This document shows, in pieces, positions 16,594 to 25,938 of a stretch of DNA of 64,000 nt. The notes beneath the pieces were generated by a model. That model saw only the letters and a program-made list of their open reading frames with translations. It was not told the DNA's origin and made no database searches. Every line of letters begins with the position of its first letter. The stretch's first letter is position 1. The stretch spans positions 4,836,001-4,900,000 of the forward strand of contig NZ_CP080095.1 in assembly GCF_019428685.1 (NCBI RefSeq), written 5' to 3'. This stretch comes from Paraburkholderia edwinii (GTDB taxonomy: Bacteria; Pseudomonadota; Gammaproteobacteria; Burkholderiales; Burkholderiaceae). The position numbers were made by a program, and so were the translations under genes.

Positions 16594-18246
16594 GGCCGAG
16601 GTTGTGTAAAAACGCTCGGGTTAGTCGATAGAGCATCGCGAGAGCACATTTGCGCGCCCGCCTGAATGCAGACGGCTTGCCGTGCCTAATCGTTACTGAC
16701 CGAGTTAGCAGGAACGGCGCGCGAGATCACGCGCCTGCCAGCTTCATCGCGCGCATCGCTTTGGCGAATCCCAGAATCCTGATGATGCGCTTGAAGTTGT
16801 ATGTCAGTACATGCAGGCTCATTTCGGTTGCGACGTGGCCAAGTCCGCGCATCTGGAAGTGTGTCGAACCCATCCAGTGCTTGATTGTGCCGAACACGTG
16901 CTCGACCGTACGGCGTCGTATCGTCATTGCGTCGAGCTGGCGATCCAGCCGGTACTGCATCGCCTCTAGCACGGCTTCGTGCTCCCAGCGGCGGATACGC
17001 CGGTAATCAGCTGGCGTACACTGACTCTTCATCGGACATCGAGGGCACGCGCTGCTCCAGTAGGTGCGCAGGGTCATCTGGTTACTACGCTCAACCGAGC
17101 TGAATCGATAGATGGCTCGTTGACCCGCTGGACACAAGTACTGGTCATCTTTGGCTATATAGATGAAGTCTGCCCGGTCGAACCGCCCGTCAGCCTTTGC
17201 ACTCGAGGTTTGCGTTTTGGGCACAAGTGCTGCGATGCCCACGTCATCACAAGCCTTGATTTCCGGTGCGCTGAAGTAGCCGCGATCTGCCAGTGCCTTG
17301 ATCTTCTTCTTGCCCATGGCATCACGCGCAGCCTTCGCCATCGGGCTTAACTGCGCCCGGTCGCTGCCAATGTTCGTGACTTCGTGCGTCACGATGAGAT
17401 GATGTCGGCTATCGACAGCCACCTGAACGTTGTAGCCAACCACGCCTGTGCCTTTGGCTTGCGAGATCATCGAGCGTGAGTCGGGATCGGTTAGCGAGAC
17501 CTGCTTTTCCGGCAGATTGTTTAAGAGCGTTGCTGCGCGATCCAGATCGCGCATCTGTTCACGCAGCGTCTGGATCTTTTCCCGTAGCCGATCGGTCTTC
17601 GCTTCAACTTCGGGTGGTTGAGTGCGATCTGCTGTTTCCAGCGCATCCAGGTAGCGCTGAATGCTTTGTTCGATCTGTTCCTGCCGCCTCTCGATCTTGT
17701 TGGGTGTGAAGTTCTGGTCGCGGCTGTTAACCGCCTTGAACTTGCTGCTGTCGATAGCAACGACAGCTTGCGTAAAGAGCTTCAGGTCACGGCATATCAT
17801 CACGAAACGCCGACACACGTTGCGGATGCCTTCTCCGTTGCTTCGCCTGAACTCGGCAATTGTCTTGAAGTCCGGCGCGAGGCGGCCGGTCAACCACATC
17901 AGTTCGACATTGCGTTGGCACTCTCGCTCCAGACGCCGGCTCGACTGAACACGATTGAGATAGCCGTAGATGTAGATCTTGAGCAACACCGTGGGGTGGT
18001 ATGACGGGCGACCCGTGGTTGCTGGCGTGGCCCCTTCAAACCCTAGGGAAGCCAGTTCGAGCTCTTCTACGAATGCATCGACAATTCTGATCGGATTGTC
18101 TTCTGCGATGAAGTCATCAAGACATTCCGGCAGCAGCGTTACCTGATTGCGGTCCGCACCTTCGACAAATCGCCCCATCTTCACCTCTCGCGCCAACGGG
18201 TTGATTCAGTCTAGGCGATCACTCGCGTTTTTACACAGCCTCGGCC
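16594..18246 (-). mobile_element. IS1182-type insertion sequence
   Basis: A 1653-bp element bounded by 22-bp inverted repeats differing at one base: 16594-16615 (GGCCGAGGTTGTGTAAAAAC...) and 18225-18246. It contains one full-length transposase gene. No obvious target-site duplication flanks it. The element looks intact and therefore recent. It sits next to the C-terminal remnant of an integrase gene. Confidence 0.88.
16727..18196 (-). CDS. IS1182-family DDE transposase
   Basis: A 489-residue transposase. The N-terminal DUF772-type domain (MGRFVEGADRNQVTLLPE, YHPTVLLKIYIYGY, RRLERECQRNVELMWL) is followed by a DDE catalytic domain with AIDSSKFKAVN, ALADRGYFSAPEI and, near the end, RRWEHEAVLEAM. 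A basic C terminus (RRRTVEHVFGTIKHWMG) completes it. A CPRCPMKSQC zinc-like cluster precedes the last acidic residue, as usual in this family. An ATG at 18178 is an equally good start. No internal stop or frameshift was seen. Confidence 0.95.
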   Translation of the reverse strand: MAREVKMGRFVEGADRNQVTLLPECLDDFIAEDNPIRIVDAFVEELELASLGFEGATPATTGRPSYHPTVLLKIYIYGYLNRVQSSRRLERECQRNVELMWLTGRLAPDFKTIAEFRRSNGEGIRNVCRRFVMICRDLKLFTQAVVAIDSSKFKAVNSRDQNFTPNKIERRQEQIEQSIQRYLDALETADRTQPPEVEAKTDRLREKIQTLREQMRDLDRAATLLNNLPEKQVSLTDPDSRSMISQAKGTGVVGYNVQVAVDSRHHLIVTHEVTNIGSDRAQLSPMAKAARDAMGKKKIKALADRGYFSAPEIKACDDVGIAALVPKTQTSSAKADGRFDRADFIYIAKDDQYLCPAGQRAIYRFSSVERSNQMTLRTYWSSACPRCPMKSQCTPADYRRIRRWEHEAVLEAMQYRLDRQLDAMTIRRRTVEHVFGTIKHWMGSTHFQMRGLGHVATEMSLHVLTYNFKRIIRILGFAKAMRAMKLAGA

Positions 18247-18275
18247 GGGAAGCGACCGCTCGCCGGCCGCCGCAC

Positions 18276-18470
18276 TTAGATCTCAGTTTGTTCAGCCATC
18301 TCGAGTGCATCGTCGACCTCGATGCCGAGATAGCGGACAGTGCTTTCAAGCTTTGTAGGCCCGAGCAGTAGTTGAACCACCCACAAATTCTTCGTGCGCC
18401 GGTAGATCAGTGAGGCCGTTGTCCGCCGCAGGGTGTACGTGGAGATGAGAATAGTTTCACGACACCGTGT
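18276..18470 (-). pseudogene. C-terminal remnant of a phage-type tyrosine integrase
   Basis: Read on the minus strand, codons upstream of the stop at 18276-18278 give TYTLRRTTASLIYRRTKNL, then VVQLLLGPTKLESTVRYLGI and EVDDALEMAEQTEI. This matches the end of a tyrosine integrase: box II HSLRRT-like, the LLGH box (here LLGP, the catalytic His replaced by Pro), and the nucleophile region TVRYLGI. No start or N-terminal domain is present. Its 3' end is 30 nt from the IS1182-type element, which may have helped remove the rest. Confidence 0.8.
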
Positions 18471-18510
18471 CAGTGGCGCTCAAATGTCATTAAATCGAAC
18501 TACTGCGTTA

Positions 18511-19512
18511 TTACGGGGCACGCTTGCGGCTTGTGAGCTTTGTTACGTTTGCGTCCACATATGCCTTGATCGATTCAACGCTGCGATGCCCCAGATCCAT
18601 CGATACAGCAGCGGCAATCGACGCTGAGCTCGTATCCAACCCTAGATCTCGTCTCGCTATCGTTTCCTTGCCAATCTGATCATTCGTAAACTTATTTCTG
18701 AAGCTCTTGATTCCCGCTCGCTTTGGAGCACCAGATGCAGCAAAGCCCATCCCAAAAATCTTGGAAATCGCCTTATCTGACAACGCGTTCCCGTCGCGAG
18801 CAGAAAGAAAAATCGGTCCGGATGTTTCAGGTATTCGCCAACCCATTTCCCTAATAAGATTTCGGCGAGTATCGTTTATAAAGGCACAGACTTTCGTCAC
18901 CAACGATTCTGGCATATAGAAACTGTCACGATAACCAAATTTCTGATTTCCTGGTACGCATGCTAGCCCCCGCTCGGTCATTGCTCTAAGTCGATCATCC
19001 GAAAATTGCTCGCAACGAAGCGAATTTATCGATGTGCGGCGCCAACCAAGCTCATCGGCAATTCTCATTATTAAAATGTTTCTTATCGCGACGTATTCTG
19101 TAAAATTAGTTATGAAGTAATTTTCTAGAAATTTTCTATCAATGGTCGTCGCCGTATATCCTCTCGGTCGCTTCGAGGTTTGCCCAACGCGACGATAGAG
19201 AAGAGGATATTTCTCGTATAGATTCCCCCGTCGCCGTCCTCGCGGCGCATCTTGGACTAATTCGACGGCCGGAAGAGACGATGTCACGGGGCAGTTGCAT
19301 GTACCCATAAATTTTGACTTACCCTGAGATTGCCACCATTGAAGAAACAAGTAAATGTAAACCAACTTTTCATTGACCGTTCGCTTAGCCGCAAACTCAT
19401 CCCTGTTGGAGCGCTCATTGCACAACACCCGCAGTAACTCCGAATCCCTATAGCGTTTAATTAGATCATCCGTCGACTCTTGGAATTCGTAACATCCCAG
19501 ATTTCTGCACAC
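18511..19512 (-). CDS. Tyrosine recombinase-like protein (fourth gene of recombinase operon)
   Basis: A 333-residue protein from a GTG at 19512. Tyrosine-recombinase boxes are visible: ELGWRRTSINSLRCEQF (box I Arg), IKSFRNKFTNDQI (box II region, with the usual HxxR altered), then LGHRSVESIKAYVDAN with the conserved His and the nucleophile Tyr. An N-terminal SAM-like core-binding region covers about residues 5-70. The three upstream genes read in the same direction with tiny gaps. The start lies 56 nt after the preceding stop without a strong Shine-Dalgarno; no ATG, GTG or TTG exists further upstream in frame. AT-rich codon use sets it apart from the flanking core genes. Confidence 0.8.
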   Translation of the reverse strand: MCRNLGCYEFQESTDDLIKRYRDSELLRVLCNERSNRDEFAAKRTVNEKLVYIYLFLQWWQSQGKSKFMGTCNCPVTSSLPAVELVQDAPRGRRRGNLYEKYPLLYRRVGQTSKRPRGYTATTIDRKFLENYFITNFTEYVAIRNILIMRIADELGWRRTSINSLRCEQFSDDRLRAMTERGLACVPGNQKFGYRDSFYMPESLVTKVCAFINDTRRNLIREMGWRIPETSGPIFLSARDGNALSDKAISKIFGMGFAASGAPKRAGIKSFRNKFTNDQIGKETIARRDLGLDTSSASIAAAVSMDLGHRSVESIKAYVDANVTKLTSRKRAP

Positions 19513-19568
19513 ACGCTCTACGTCGCTGTGACTCGTAGCTGCTAGAAATCGACGATAAGATGATATAG

Positions 19569-19949
19569 CTAAGATATACGTTCACGTGCGACGCTTTGCA
19601 TACTGCGCCTCAGAGCGATAAGGCCAACGATTTTCACATGATCGTCCGCGTATCTGTCGAGCGTTCCATTTCCTGTACGACGTATTTCAACCACGCTCTG
19701 ACCGATCAAGCCGCAGGCTGAACTTGCGTCGTCCCATCTTAGGAATTGCCGGAGTGTTGTCGGTGCAAAAACTTTATCCGTACTATGCAGCTTGTCATGC
19801 AACAGCTGATGATGCAACTCACTAGTCGCCCCATAAACGAGCAAAGCAGTCACGATTTCAGCTTTAATTTCTAAATTTGAATATGCCAATTGCTCAGACG
19901 TAAACGCTATAGCTGGCTTGCGACCGATTCGCGCTTTGGTGGCTGTCAT
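19569..19949 (-). CDS. Small protein of the recombinase operon
   Basis: About 126 residues from the ATG at 19949, 2 nt after the stop of the preceding gene (a TTG overlapping that stop is an alternative start). No domain was recognised. The N terminus is basic (TKARIGRKPAI) and the body helical (EQLAYSNLEIKAEIVTALLVY, TTLRQFLRWDD). Its size and position between recombinase genes recall the small accessory protein TnpC of Tn554-type transposons, a resemblance of layout only. Confidence 0.65.
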   Translation of the reverse strand: MTATKARIGRKPAIAFTSEQLAYSNLEIKAEIVTALLVYGATSELHHQLLHDKLHSTDKVFAPTTLRQFLRWDDASSACGLIGQSVVEIRRTGNGTLDRYADDHVKIVGLIALRRSMQSVARERIS

Positions 19950-19951
19950 AT

Positions 19952-22207
19952 TCAAACCCCGAGACGTGATCGGAGAAGTACGATTGCTTCGTCAAGCTCC
20001 TCGAGTTCACGAACATTTCGCACATTTTCGAGCGTGCAATCTTTCCCTGCCGACAATTTGTTCACCAAAAAGACCCGGTCCGCCTTCAAATTTTCTATAT
20101 AAGCGGCTTTCGATAAATGATAAATACATCCGCTACAAATTTTGACGCTTGCTTTCTCTCTCTCGACCCGTTTTGATTTTCCTGAATAGCACCGCGCTGC
20201 TCGCTGATTCAACGCGGTTCCCAACATACACTCACCATGTGGGAATGGTCGCGGGAAATGCCCTTTGCGCTTCATGGCGCTAATAACAGCGTCCACCCCA
20301 CGAGTTCCAGAGAAACTCGCCGTCCGAGCAAATTTTGCATATACTTTTTTCACATAGAACGCATAGCCTCCGGAAAAGCTCTTACCTTCCAAAATCGCAT
20401 AGATCTCCTCGGCCAGTTTCTCGTCACCGACGATTCCTAATTCCCTGTCCAGATCAGCAATTTCCTGCATTCGTGCGCGCTTGTGCTCTTCAGCTTCAGT
20501 AGGACTTGTGAAATAGATCGACTCCATATCATGCCTAGATAATGGATCGGTCACATATGCACGTGTCGTTTCAAGATCGATCTGTCCGTATTGATATTTT
20601 AATGCGATTAAGTCGGAATTTTCATATCTATAGAAGAAGACAATTCCATACATCCGGCGTCCGATATGCGACGCACTCCAATCATTACCATCACCAAGCG
20701 CCTCATGACATACGCCCAGGACGCCTGCGCTGTCCTTATATTCCGCAAACTCAAATTGAGACGCGATTCCAATGCCGTATCTAGCATTAAGGCGACGATA
20801 AGTAAAAAGAGATGTTTTCCCGTTTGTCGTAGATGTCTTTTCATGAATCGCACATCTCTCAAAACGTGCGTACATGTACTGGAAAGCCTCCAAGGCGTTG
20901 ATAGCGTCAACGGTGGTTGCGTTCACATAAAATGGAATTCGTTTGCAAAAGGTCTTTGCAATGTAAAAGGGAACCTGGTAAAGGCCAAGATCGGCATTTA
21001 CAGTCACAAGGCAACCCGAATATAGTCCGACGTCGCTATCTGATATTTCGCACTTGCGTCGAGCATTCATGATAGAAATCAGAATAAAACATGACGCAAT
21101 CACATTGAGTATCACACTTCTCACGGTGTGCGCGATTTCCCCGCTGGGGGAACGTTCCGTATCCAAGAATTCAATTGAATAGGGTAAAAGTTCATTTAAA
21201 TCTTTTCGAATAGAAGAACTCCGGAAAGCGTCATACATATATTCTCCAAGCTGCCTTCGTCCGCACGCGGAAGCCGCCTCTGCTGCGACTATCATTTCCT
21301 CAAGCAATCGACGCAACAAAGGAAATATTTCATAAAGGTAAAGCATTGTCGTTTTAAGAATTCGACCCGCGCTTTTGACCAAGACATTTTTTGTTCTGTC
21401 GCACGGCCTGCCGAGCAAGTTAGCTAATTCGTGCGGATTAGGGAAAGGCAAAAACACCAATCCGAATCCTTGTTTTGCATCGAAAAGAAGATTTGCAATA
21501 GCGAGGTTGTGACGTATCGATCTGGCCGTATACCGTTCCGTGTCGGGAGGACGCTCGGATTCTTCGGTTGAGATGCTTCCGTCGATCTTGCCGCCCGTTT
21601 CCGGGGAACCCTCGGCGGCTAGCTTGGAGCGGAGGTAAGAGCCAGCAAATGTGTAATTTGTTCCGAGGCGCCTCAGTACACTGGCTTTTGCGCCTTTTTT
21701 TGCCAATTCACTCAGCCCGATTTTCTCCCGTGCAGCGCGAGCTGAAATCCGAAGTACGCTTGGCCAACCGCCGACCGAATATTCGCTGGCTATCTCCGAA
21801 AATTGTTGACGCGACATACTTCCTGTCGCAATGATATTTCTAATCCATAGTGCTTCGTAGAATAAGCATATAACTTTGATTACCTGCGTTACTTTATCGA
21901 GCTTGGTGTGCGTGCGCTTCGATCTGCGCAAGTACGCATCGACTGCAAACAGTAGCGTTATCACAAGATCTTTACGCTTGCTTAGCGGCATAGGTTCGCT
22001 AAACAACTCATTCGGTGGGAGAATAACTTCGCTGAGATCAAATTCCTTACGTTTTTTCTCTCCCGTCATTTCAAATTTATACTCGAACAAAATGATGCCA
22101 TTGTCCGAAATTCGGAGTTCACCACTCGCCAATTCTGTATTTAGATCGGAAAGTCTAATTGATTCATCTATCGACTTGGTGCGCCGCTGAGGTTTTGTCG
22201 CCGGCAT
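19952..22207 (-). CDS. Large tyrosine recombinase-like protein with C-terminal Cys cluster
   Basis: A 751-residue protein starting at an ATG behind GGAGGT. Box I is seen in SIMNARRKCEISDSD (about residues 380-395), box II in WSASHIGRRMYGIVFFY, and the last boxes in KYQYGQIDLETTRAYVTD, where the nucleophile would be the Tyr of TTRAYV. Near the C terminus four cysteines (GECMLGT, ARCYSG and KICSGCIYHL) look like a zinc-binding knob. It overlaps the preceding gene by 44 nt and is coupled to the next. It is much longer than ordinary integrases and fits the multi-gene recombinase modules of Tn554- or trio-type elements. Confidence 0.8.
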   Translation of the reverse strand: MPATKPQRRTKSIDESIRLSDLNTELASGELRISDNGIILFEYKFEMTGEKKRKEFDLSEVILPPNELFSEPMPLSKRKDLVITLLFAVDAYLRRSKRTHTKLDKVTQVIKVICLFYEALWIRNIIATGSMSRQQFSEIASEYSVGGWPSVLRISARAAREKIGLSELAKKGAKASVLRRLGTNYTFAGSYLRSKLAAEGSPETGGKIDGSISTEESERPPDTERYTARSIRHNLAIANLLFDAKQGFGLVFLPFPNPHELANLLGRPCDRTKNVLVKSAGRILKTTMLYLYEIFPLLRRLLEEMIVAAEAASACGRRQLGEYMYDAFRSSSIRKDLNELLPYSIEFLDTERSPSGEIAHTVRSVILNVIASCFILISIMNARRKCEISDSDVGLYSGCLVTVNADLGLYQVPFYIAKTFCKRIPFYVNATTVDAINALEAFQYMYARFERCAIHEKTSTTNGKTSLFTYRRLNARYGIGIASQFEFAEYKDSAGVLGVCHEALGDGNDWSASHIGRRMYGIVFFYRYENSDLIALKYQYGQIDLETTRAYVTDPLSRHDMESIYFTSPTEAEEHKRARMQEIADLDRELGIVGDEKLAEEIYAILEGKSFSGGYAFYVKKVYAKFARTASFSGTRGVDAVISAMKRKGHFPRPFPHGECMLGTALNQRAARCYSGKSKRVEREKASVKICSGCIYHLSKAAYIENLKADRVFLVNKLSAGKDCTLENVRNVRELEELDEAIVLLRSRLGV

Positions 22208-24158
22208 CGTCCACCTCCAAATCCTTTACGAGTGGAGAAATAACGAACCAATAAAGGCTCTTTTTTATATAAGTTTTGAGCAAAAGATTAAATAACATTG
22301 CTGGCCCATGCCATTTTTCAAATGCTTCGGCATTTTCGTTCAGTAGACGTTTCCAATTCCTCGCATAATAATTGGATGTTGTCCATACCTCTCTCACCCT
22401 TGCTCTTCCAATTACAATACGATTGTTGGCGCATCCTCGGTCCGCATGGCAATTTTTGGCGTCACAGACACCACCGATAAGCCAACTCGGTTCGACTGGT
22501 TCGAATGGATTTCGACAGCCAGTTCCGTCTCCAATCGGGAAAAGCAGGTTTTTGTCCACTTTTTTTTGATCAAATTTTCCAACAAAATATGACCGTTCTT
22601 TCGATAGAGAAAATTTGACGCTAGCATCGAATCGTCTTTGAAATTCCAAATTAATTGCCTGATTGTGTAAAATCGTAGCAATTTGTGAAATATAATGAAC
22701 TGTCATGTTCACATCCGCGTGATCCGCCTCAAGCTGGACCATTTCGATTCCTGACGCCAACTTGAAATTGTCCAGCGTGAGCATGTGTGTGCGGATCTGC
22801 TCATCGCTAAACCAATCCATACCAATTTTTTCCAGCAAAATAAGTTTCTGCGTTTTTGTGTCTGAAATTGGGCGCGTTATAATCTGTTCATTTTTATTGT
22901 CCCAACCAAACCATAATCTGTCTTCCTCGGGAAAGAGATGTTTGAATTCTTTCAGTTTTTCGAAATTCCACAACAGAAGCTCTATCGCCATGTATGCAGC
23001 CTTATTGTCCGGAATAATATCGATTTCCGGCGTATATCGATCGCTGCGTGATTTAAAGCTTTGTAACGTATATATGTCGCCGCATTTGCTCACCCCACTC
23101 CGCCTTAATTCCCGAAGCGAATCGGCGTTCCATCGCGTATGTATGAGTAACGCGTAAAACGCTGCGATCAATTCCCGATTAAGGGCACAGCGTGGCAAGA
23201 AGAAAAGGTACCGTGTACGCAGGCCGCACAAACGATCACGCTCAATTTCGAAATAAGTTAAAAACGAATCATTGACGTTTCCAAATCTAAGTTTCGTTTG
23301 TACAATCTGCCGCCTGGGTAATCTCACATCGTTGACGAGTTGAATAATGCACGAGGCAACGTGAGACGGATCAAAGCTCTGGATTCTAGACATTTCAGCA
23401 AATGTTGCGCTGCCTAGAAGAAACGCACGCATCGCTGCCATTTCTAGCGACGAAGTAGGAATCAACGTCGCACTGTTCATTTTTTGTCTAATTAAATGCC
23501 AATACTGCATTTCCTCCGTCACACTTTCCACGAGTTTATTAATATCTTGGGTCATGCGTGCGACTTCCCGATTCCTGAGTTCGGCGATGGTTTGGTGGGG
23601 AATCGCCCCGAGGGGATAATCGACGGGGTTTTCCGGATCTGCGCCACGATGAGGTGACTCGCTCAACGTTTTTCGAGGAGCGCCAGTTCCTCGAAATCGC
23701 GTTTGGAAGTAACTGGCACATCTGGAAATTCGCTCTGCGAATAAATCTTCTGGCAGCTTCTCGGCAAGGAACGTTCGGATTAGGCTCGAGGACTTTTTCT
23801 TTGTTGTCTCGGATAGGTGTGCAAACAACGACGACTCGAGGAGATTCTCTATACCAGCGAACAAATCTCGCGCGTCTCGTCTTCCAACTTCTCCCACTGG
23901 CAATACGAGATAACGTCGAGTATGCGGATTTGTACACGCCTGACCTAGGACGTTGAAGATGTGACCAAGGTCTCGTTTCTGGCCGGGCACCAACTGCGAT
24001 CTTGACCGGTGGTATTCCAAGGCTTCATAAATCCAGGATCCGCGTCGGACACGAGCAGCGCCGAGATCGAAGCTAATGGTTTTTTCGACGGTCACCCCGT
24101 AGTACCTCACGGTCGTACGAAAATGCATCAGGTTCTGTCTACCCAGTGCGCCCTGCAT
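22164..24158 (-). CDS. Large recombinase-like protein, first gene of the operon
   Basis: A 664-residue protein from an ATG behind GAGGAG. Degenerate tyrosine-recombinase boxes are present: LIHTRWNADSLRELRRSG (box I-like), FSDEQIRTHMLTL and LEADHADVNMTVHYISQ, the last resembling the LGH...Y box with GH changed to DH. A C-terminal Cys motif (DGTGCRNPF, GVCDAKNCHADRGCANN) resembles that of the next gene. The fold assignment is by motif only and less sure than for the two following proteins. The gene begins about 70 nt from the broken comM, so it marks the right end of the inserted element. Confidence 0.7.
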   Translation of the reverse strand: MQGALGRQNLMHFRTTVRYYGVTVEKTISFDLGAARVRRGSWIYEALEYHRSRSQLVPGQKRDLGHIFNVLGQACTNPHTRRYLVLPVGEVGRRDARDLFAGIENLLESSLFAHLSETTKKKSSSLIRTFLAEKLPEDLFAERISRCASYFQTRFRGTGAPRKTLSESPHRGADPENPVDYPLGAIPHQTIAELRNREVARMTQDINKLVESVTEEMQYWHLIRQKMNSATLIPTSSLEMAAMRAFLLGSATFAEMSRIQSFDPSHVASCIIQLVNDVRLPRRQIVQTKLRFGNVNDSFLTYFEIERDRLCGLRTRYLFFLPRCALNRELIAAFYALLIHTRWNADSLRELRRSGVSKCGDIYTLQSFKSRSDRYTPEIDIIPDNKAAYMAIELLLWNFEKLKEFKHLFPEEDRLWFGWDNKNEQIITRPISDTKTQKLILLEKIGMDWFSDEQIRTHMLTLDNFKLASGIEMVQLEADHADVNMTVHYISQIATILHNQAINLEFQRRFDASVKFSLSKERSYFVGKFDQKKVDKNLLFPIGDGTGCRNPFEPVEPSWLIGGVCDAKNCHADRGCANNRIVIGRARVREVWTTSNYYARNWKRLLNENAEAFEKWHGPAMLFNLLLKTYIKKSLYWFVISPLVKDLEVDDAGDKTSAAHQVDR

Positions 24159-24227
24159 AACCGGCTCCTCGCATCGCCTAGTTGCAGTCTAGTGTTACCC
24201 AGAGCGATTTCAAGGCGGCTTCGCGCC

Positions 24228-25603
24228 AGACCGTCAATCTCGCTCCCGCCGATCTGCCGAAGGAATCCGGCCGCTTCGATCTGCCGATTGCGCTTGGCAT
24301 TCTTGCCGCCAGCGGGCAGATTCCGGTCGAATCGCTTGCACACCGCGAGTTCGCCGGCGAGTTGTCGCTGACCGGTGCGCTCCGGCCGATGCGCGGCGCG
24401 TTCGCGATGGCCTGCGGGACCGCGCGCAGCGCGGCTGGGTCGTCAGCGAGCGGCGAAGACCGCACAGACTTTTCGCAGCGCAACCCTGAGTTGTATCTAC
24501 CTGCCGCGAGCGCGGCCGAAGCCGCGCTGGTACCGGGCGTCGACGTATTCGGCGCGGCGGATCTGCCGTCGCTTTGCGCGCATCTGTCGGGGGACGCCGA
24601 CGCCAGGCTGTCGCCGGTCGCGGCGCCTCCGGTCAGCGACCAGATCTCGGCCGCCGGGCCGGATATGGCCGACGTGATCGGCCAGCGCGGTGCGCGCCGG
24701 GCGCTCGAAGTCGCCGCGGCGGGCGGTCATCATGTGCTGATGGTCGGACCGCCCGGCGCAGGCAAGTCGATGCTCGCGGCGCGCCTGCCCAGCCTGCTGC
24801 CGCCGATGACCGACGACGAAGCGCTGACCTCGGCGGCCCTGCTTTCGGCGAGCCTTAGCGGCTTCTCGCCTGCGCAATGGCGGCAACGGCCGTTCCGCGC
24901 GCCACATCATTCGTCGAGCGCCGCGGCGCTCGTCGGCGGACGCAATCCGCCGCGGCCCGGAGAAATCACGCTCGCGCATCTGGGCGTGCTCTTTCTAGAT
25001 GAGTTGCCGGAATTCGACCGTCATGTTTTAGAGACGCTGCGTGAACCGCTCGAAGCCGGTCGCATCACGATCTCGCGCGCCGCCTGGCAAGCCGATTTTC
25101 CCGCTGCATGCCAGCTGATCGCCGCCATGAACCCCTGTCCGTGCGGCTGGCGCGGCGATCCGAACGGCCGCTGCCGGTGCACGCCCGAGATTGCGGCGCG
25201 CTATATGCGCAAGTTGTCGGGCCCGCTTCTCGACCGTATCGATATCCAGATCGAGATACCGGCGCTGTCGCCGGCCGAGCTTTCGGCGCGCGCGGCCGAT
25301 AGCGGCGAGTCAAGCGGCGTAATCGCCGCTCGCGTGCAGCAGGCGCGCGAGCGCCAGCTCAAGCGCCAGGGCAAGACCAACCGCGAACTGGACGGACGCG
25401 AGGTCGATGAAGTGTGTCGCCCCGACAACGCCGGCGAAAGCCTTTTGCGCGAAGCCGGCGAGCGCTTCGGCTGGTCCGCGCGGGCCTATTACCGGGTGCT
25501 CAAAGTGGCGCGGACCATTGCGGACCTGGCCGGCGTCGATACGCCAAACGCATCCCAGATAGCGGAAGCCGTGCAGTACCGGCGCGTATTCGCGTCGGCT
25601 TGA
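24228..25603 (+). pseudogene. comM: 5'-truncated comM (YifB, Mg-chelatase-like AAA+ ATPase)
   Basis: From TVNLAPADLPKESGRFDLP onward the frame is a normal ComM/YifB: Walker A GPPGAGKSM, Walker B VLFLDELPEF, a Cys-rich NPCPCGW...GRCRC insert, the sensor region and the C-terminal lid to 25603. The first 60-70 residues of the family (the start of the Lon-like ribosomal-S5 fold) are absent and replaced by unrelated sequence from the recombinase element. ComM is a helicase-like ATPase for branch migration in natural transformation. An upstream TTG could start translation, but the N-terminal domain would be incomplete, so loss of function is likely. The N-terminal piece is not in the window. Confidence 0.88.
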
Positions 25604-25605
25604 TC

Positions 25606-25938
25606 TCAGCAAAAAACTTATGTCAAGACTTGACTTATTCACACAAACCGCGGTCTGACACGTTTAGATACAACTGAAAGCGACTTGTGAGGCCGACGTT
25701 AAAGTTCTTTGATTTTATTGAGATTTATTGCTTGCCAAGAATCAGGGCAAAATAACTGGAGGTCCGCTGGGCGGGCTTGTGCGGCCTACCGCACATAGTT
25801 GTCAACAAAGATATCCACAGGTCCTGTGGGTAACCGAAAAACTTGAGAGAAATCCGCCTATTAGCGCCATGAGCTACGAAGGAACTTTCACTTTGCGCAA
25901 TGCTCGGCGAATACCTGGCGAGAGCCTTTTTACCGCTC
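25606..25938. other. AT-rich intergenic region with two inverted DnaA-box-like sites
   Basis: No gene. An AT-rich stretch (about 25705-25735) is followed by ATATCCACA at 25811-25819 and, inverted, TTACCCACA at 25825-25833. Each is one base from the DnaA box TTATCCACA, and together they form the near-perfect palindrome TATCCACAGG-T-CCTGTGGGTA. This could be a DnaA-controlled promoter or a chance operator; no origin genes are nearby. Confidence 0.45.

Noticed and set aside
24182..24227. A genuine N terminus of ComM from the TTG at 24182
   Set aside because: The codons before TVNLAP do not match the family, whose usual first 60-70 residues are missing; they belong to the inserted element.
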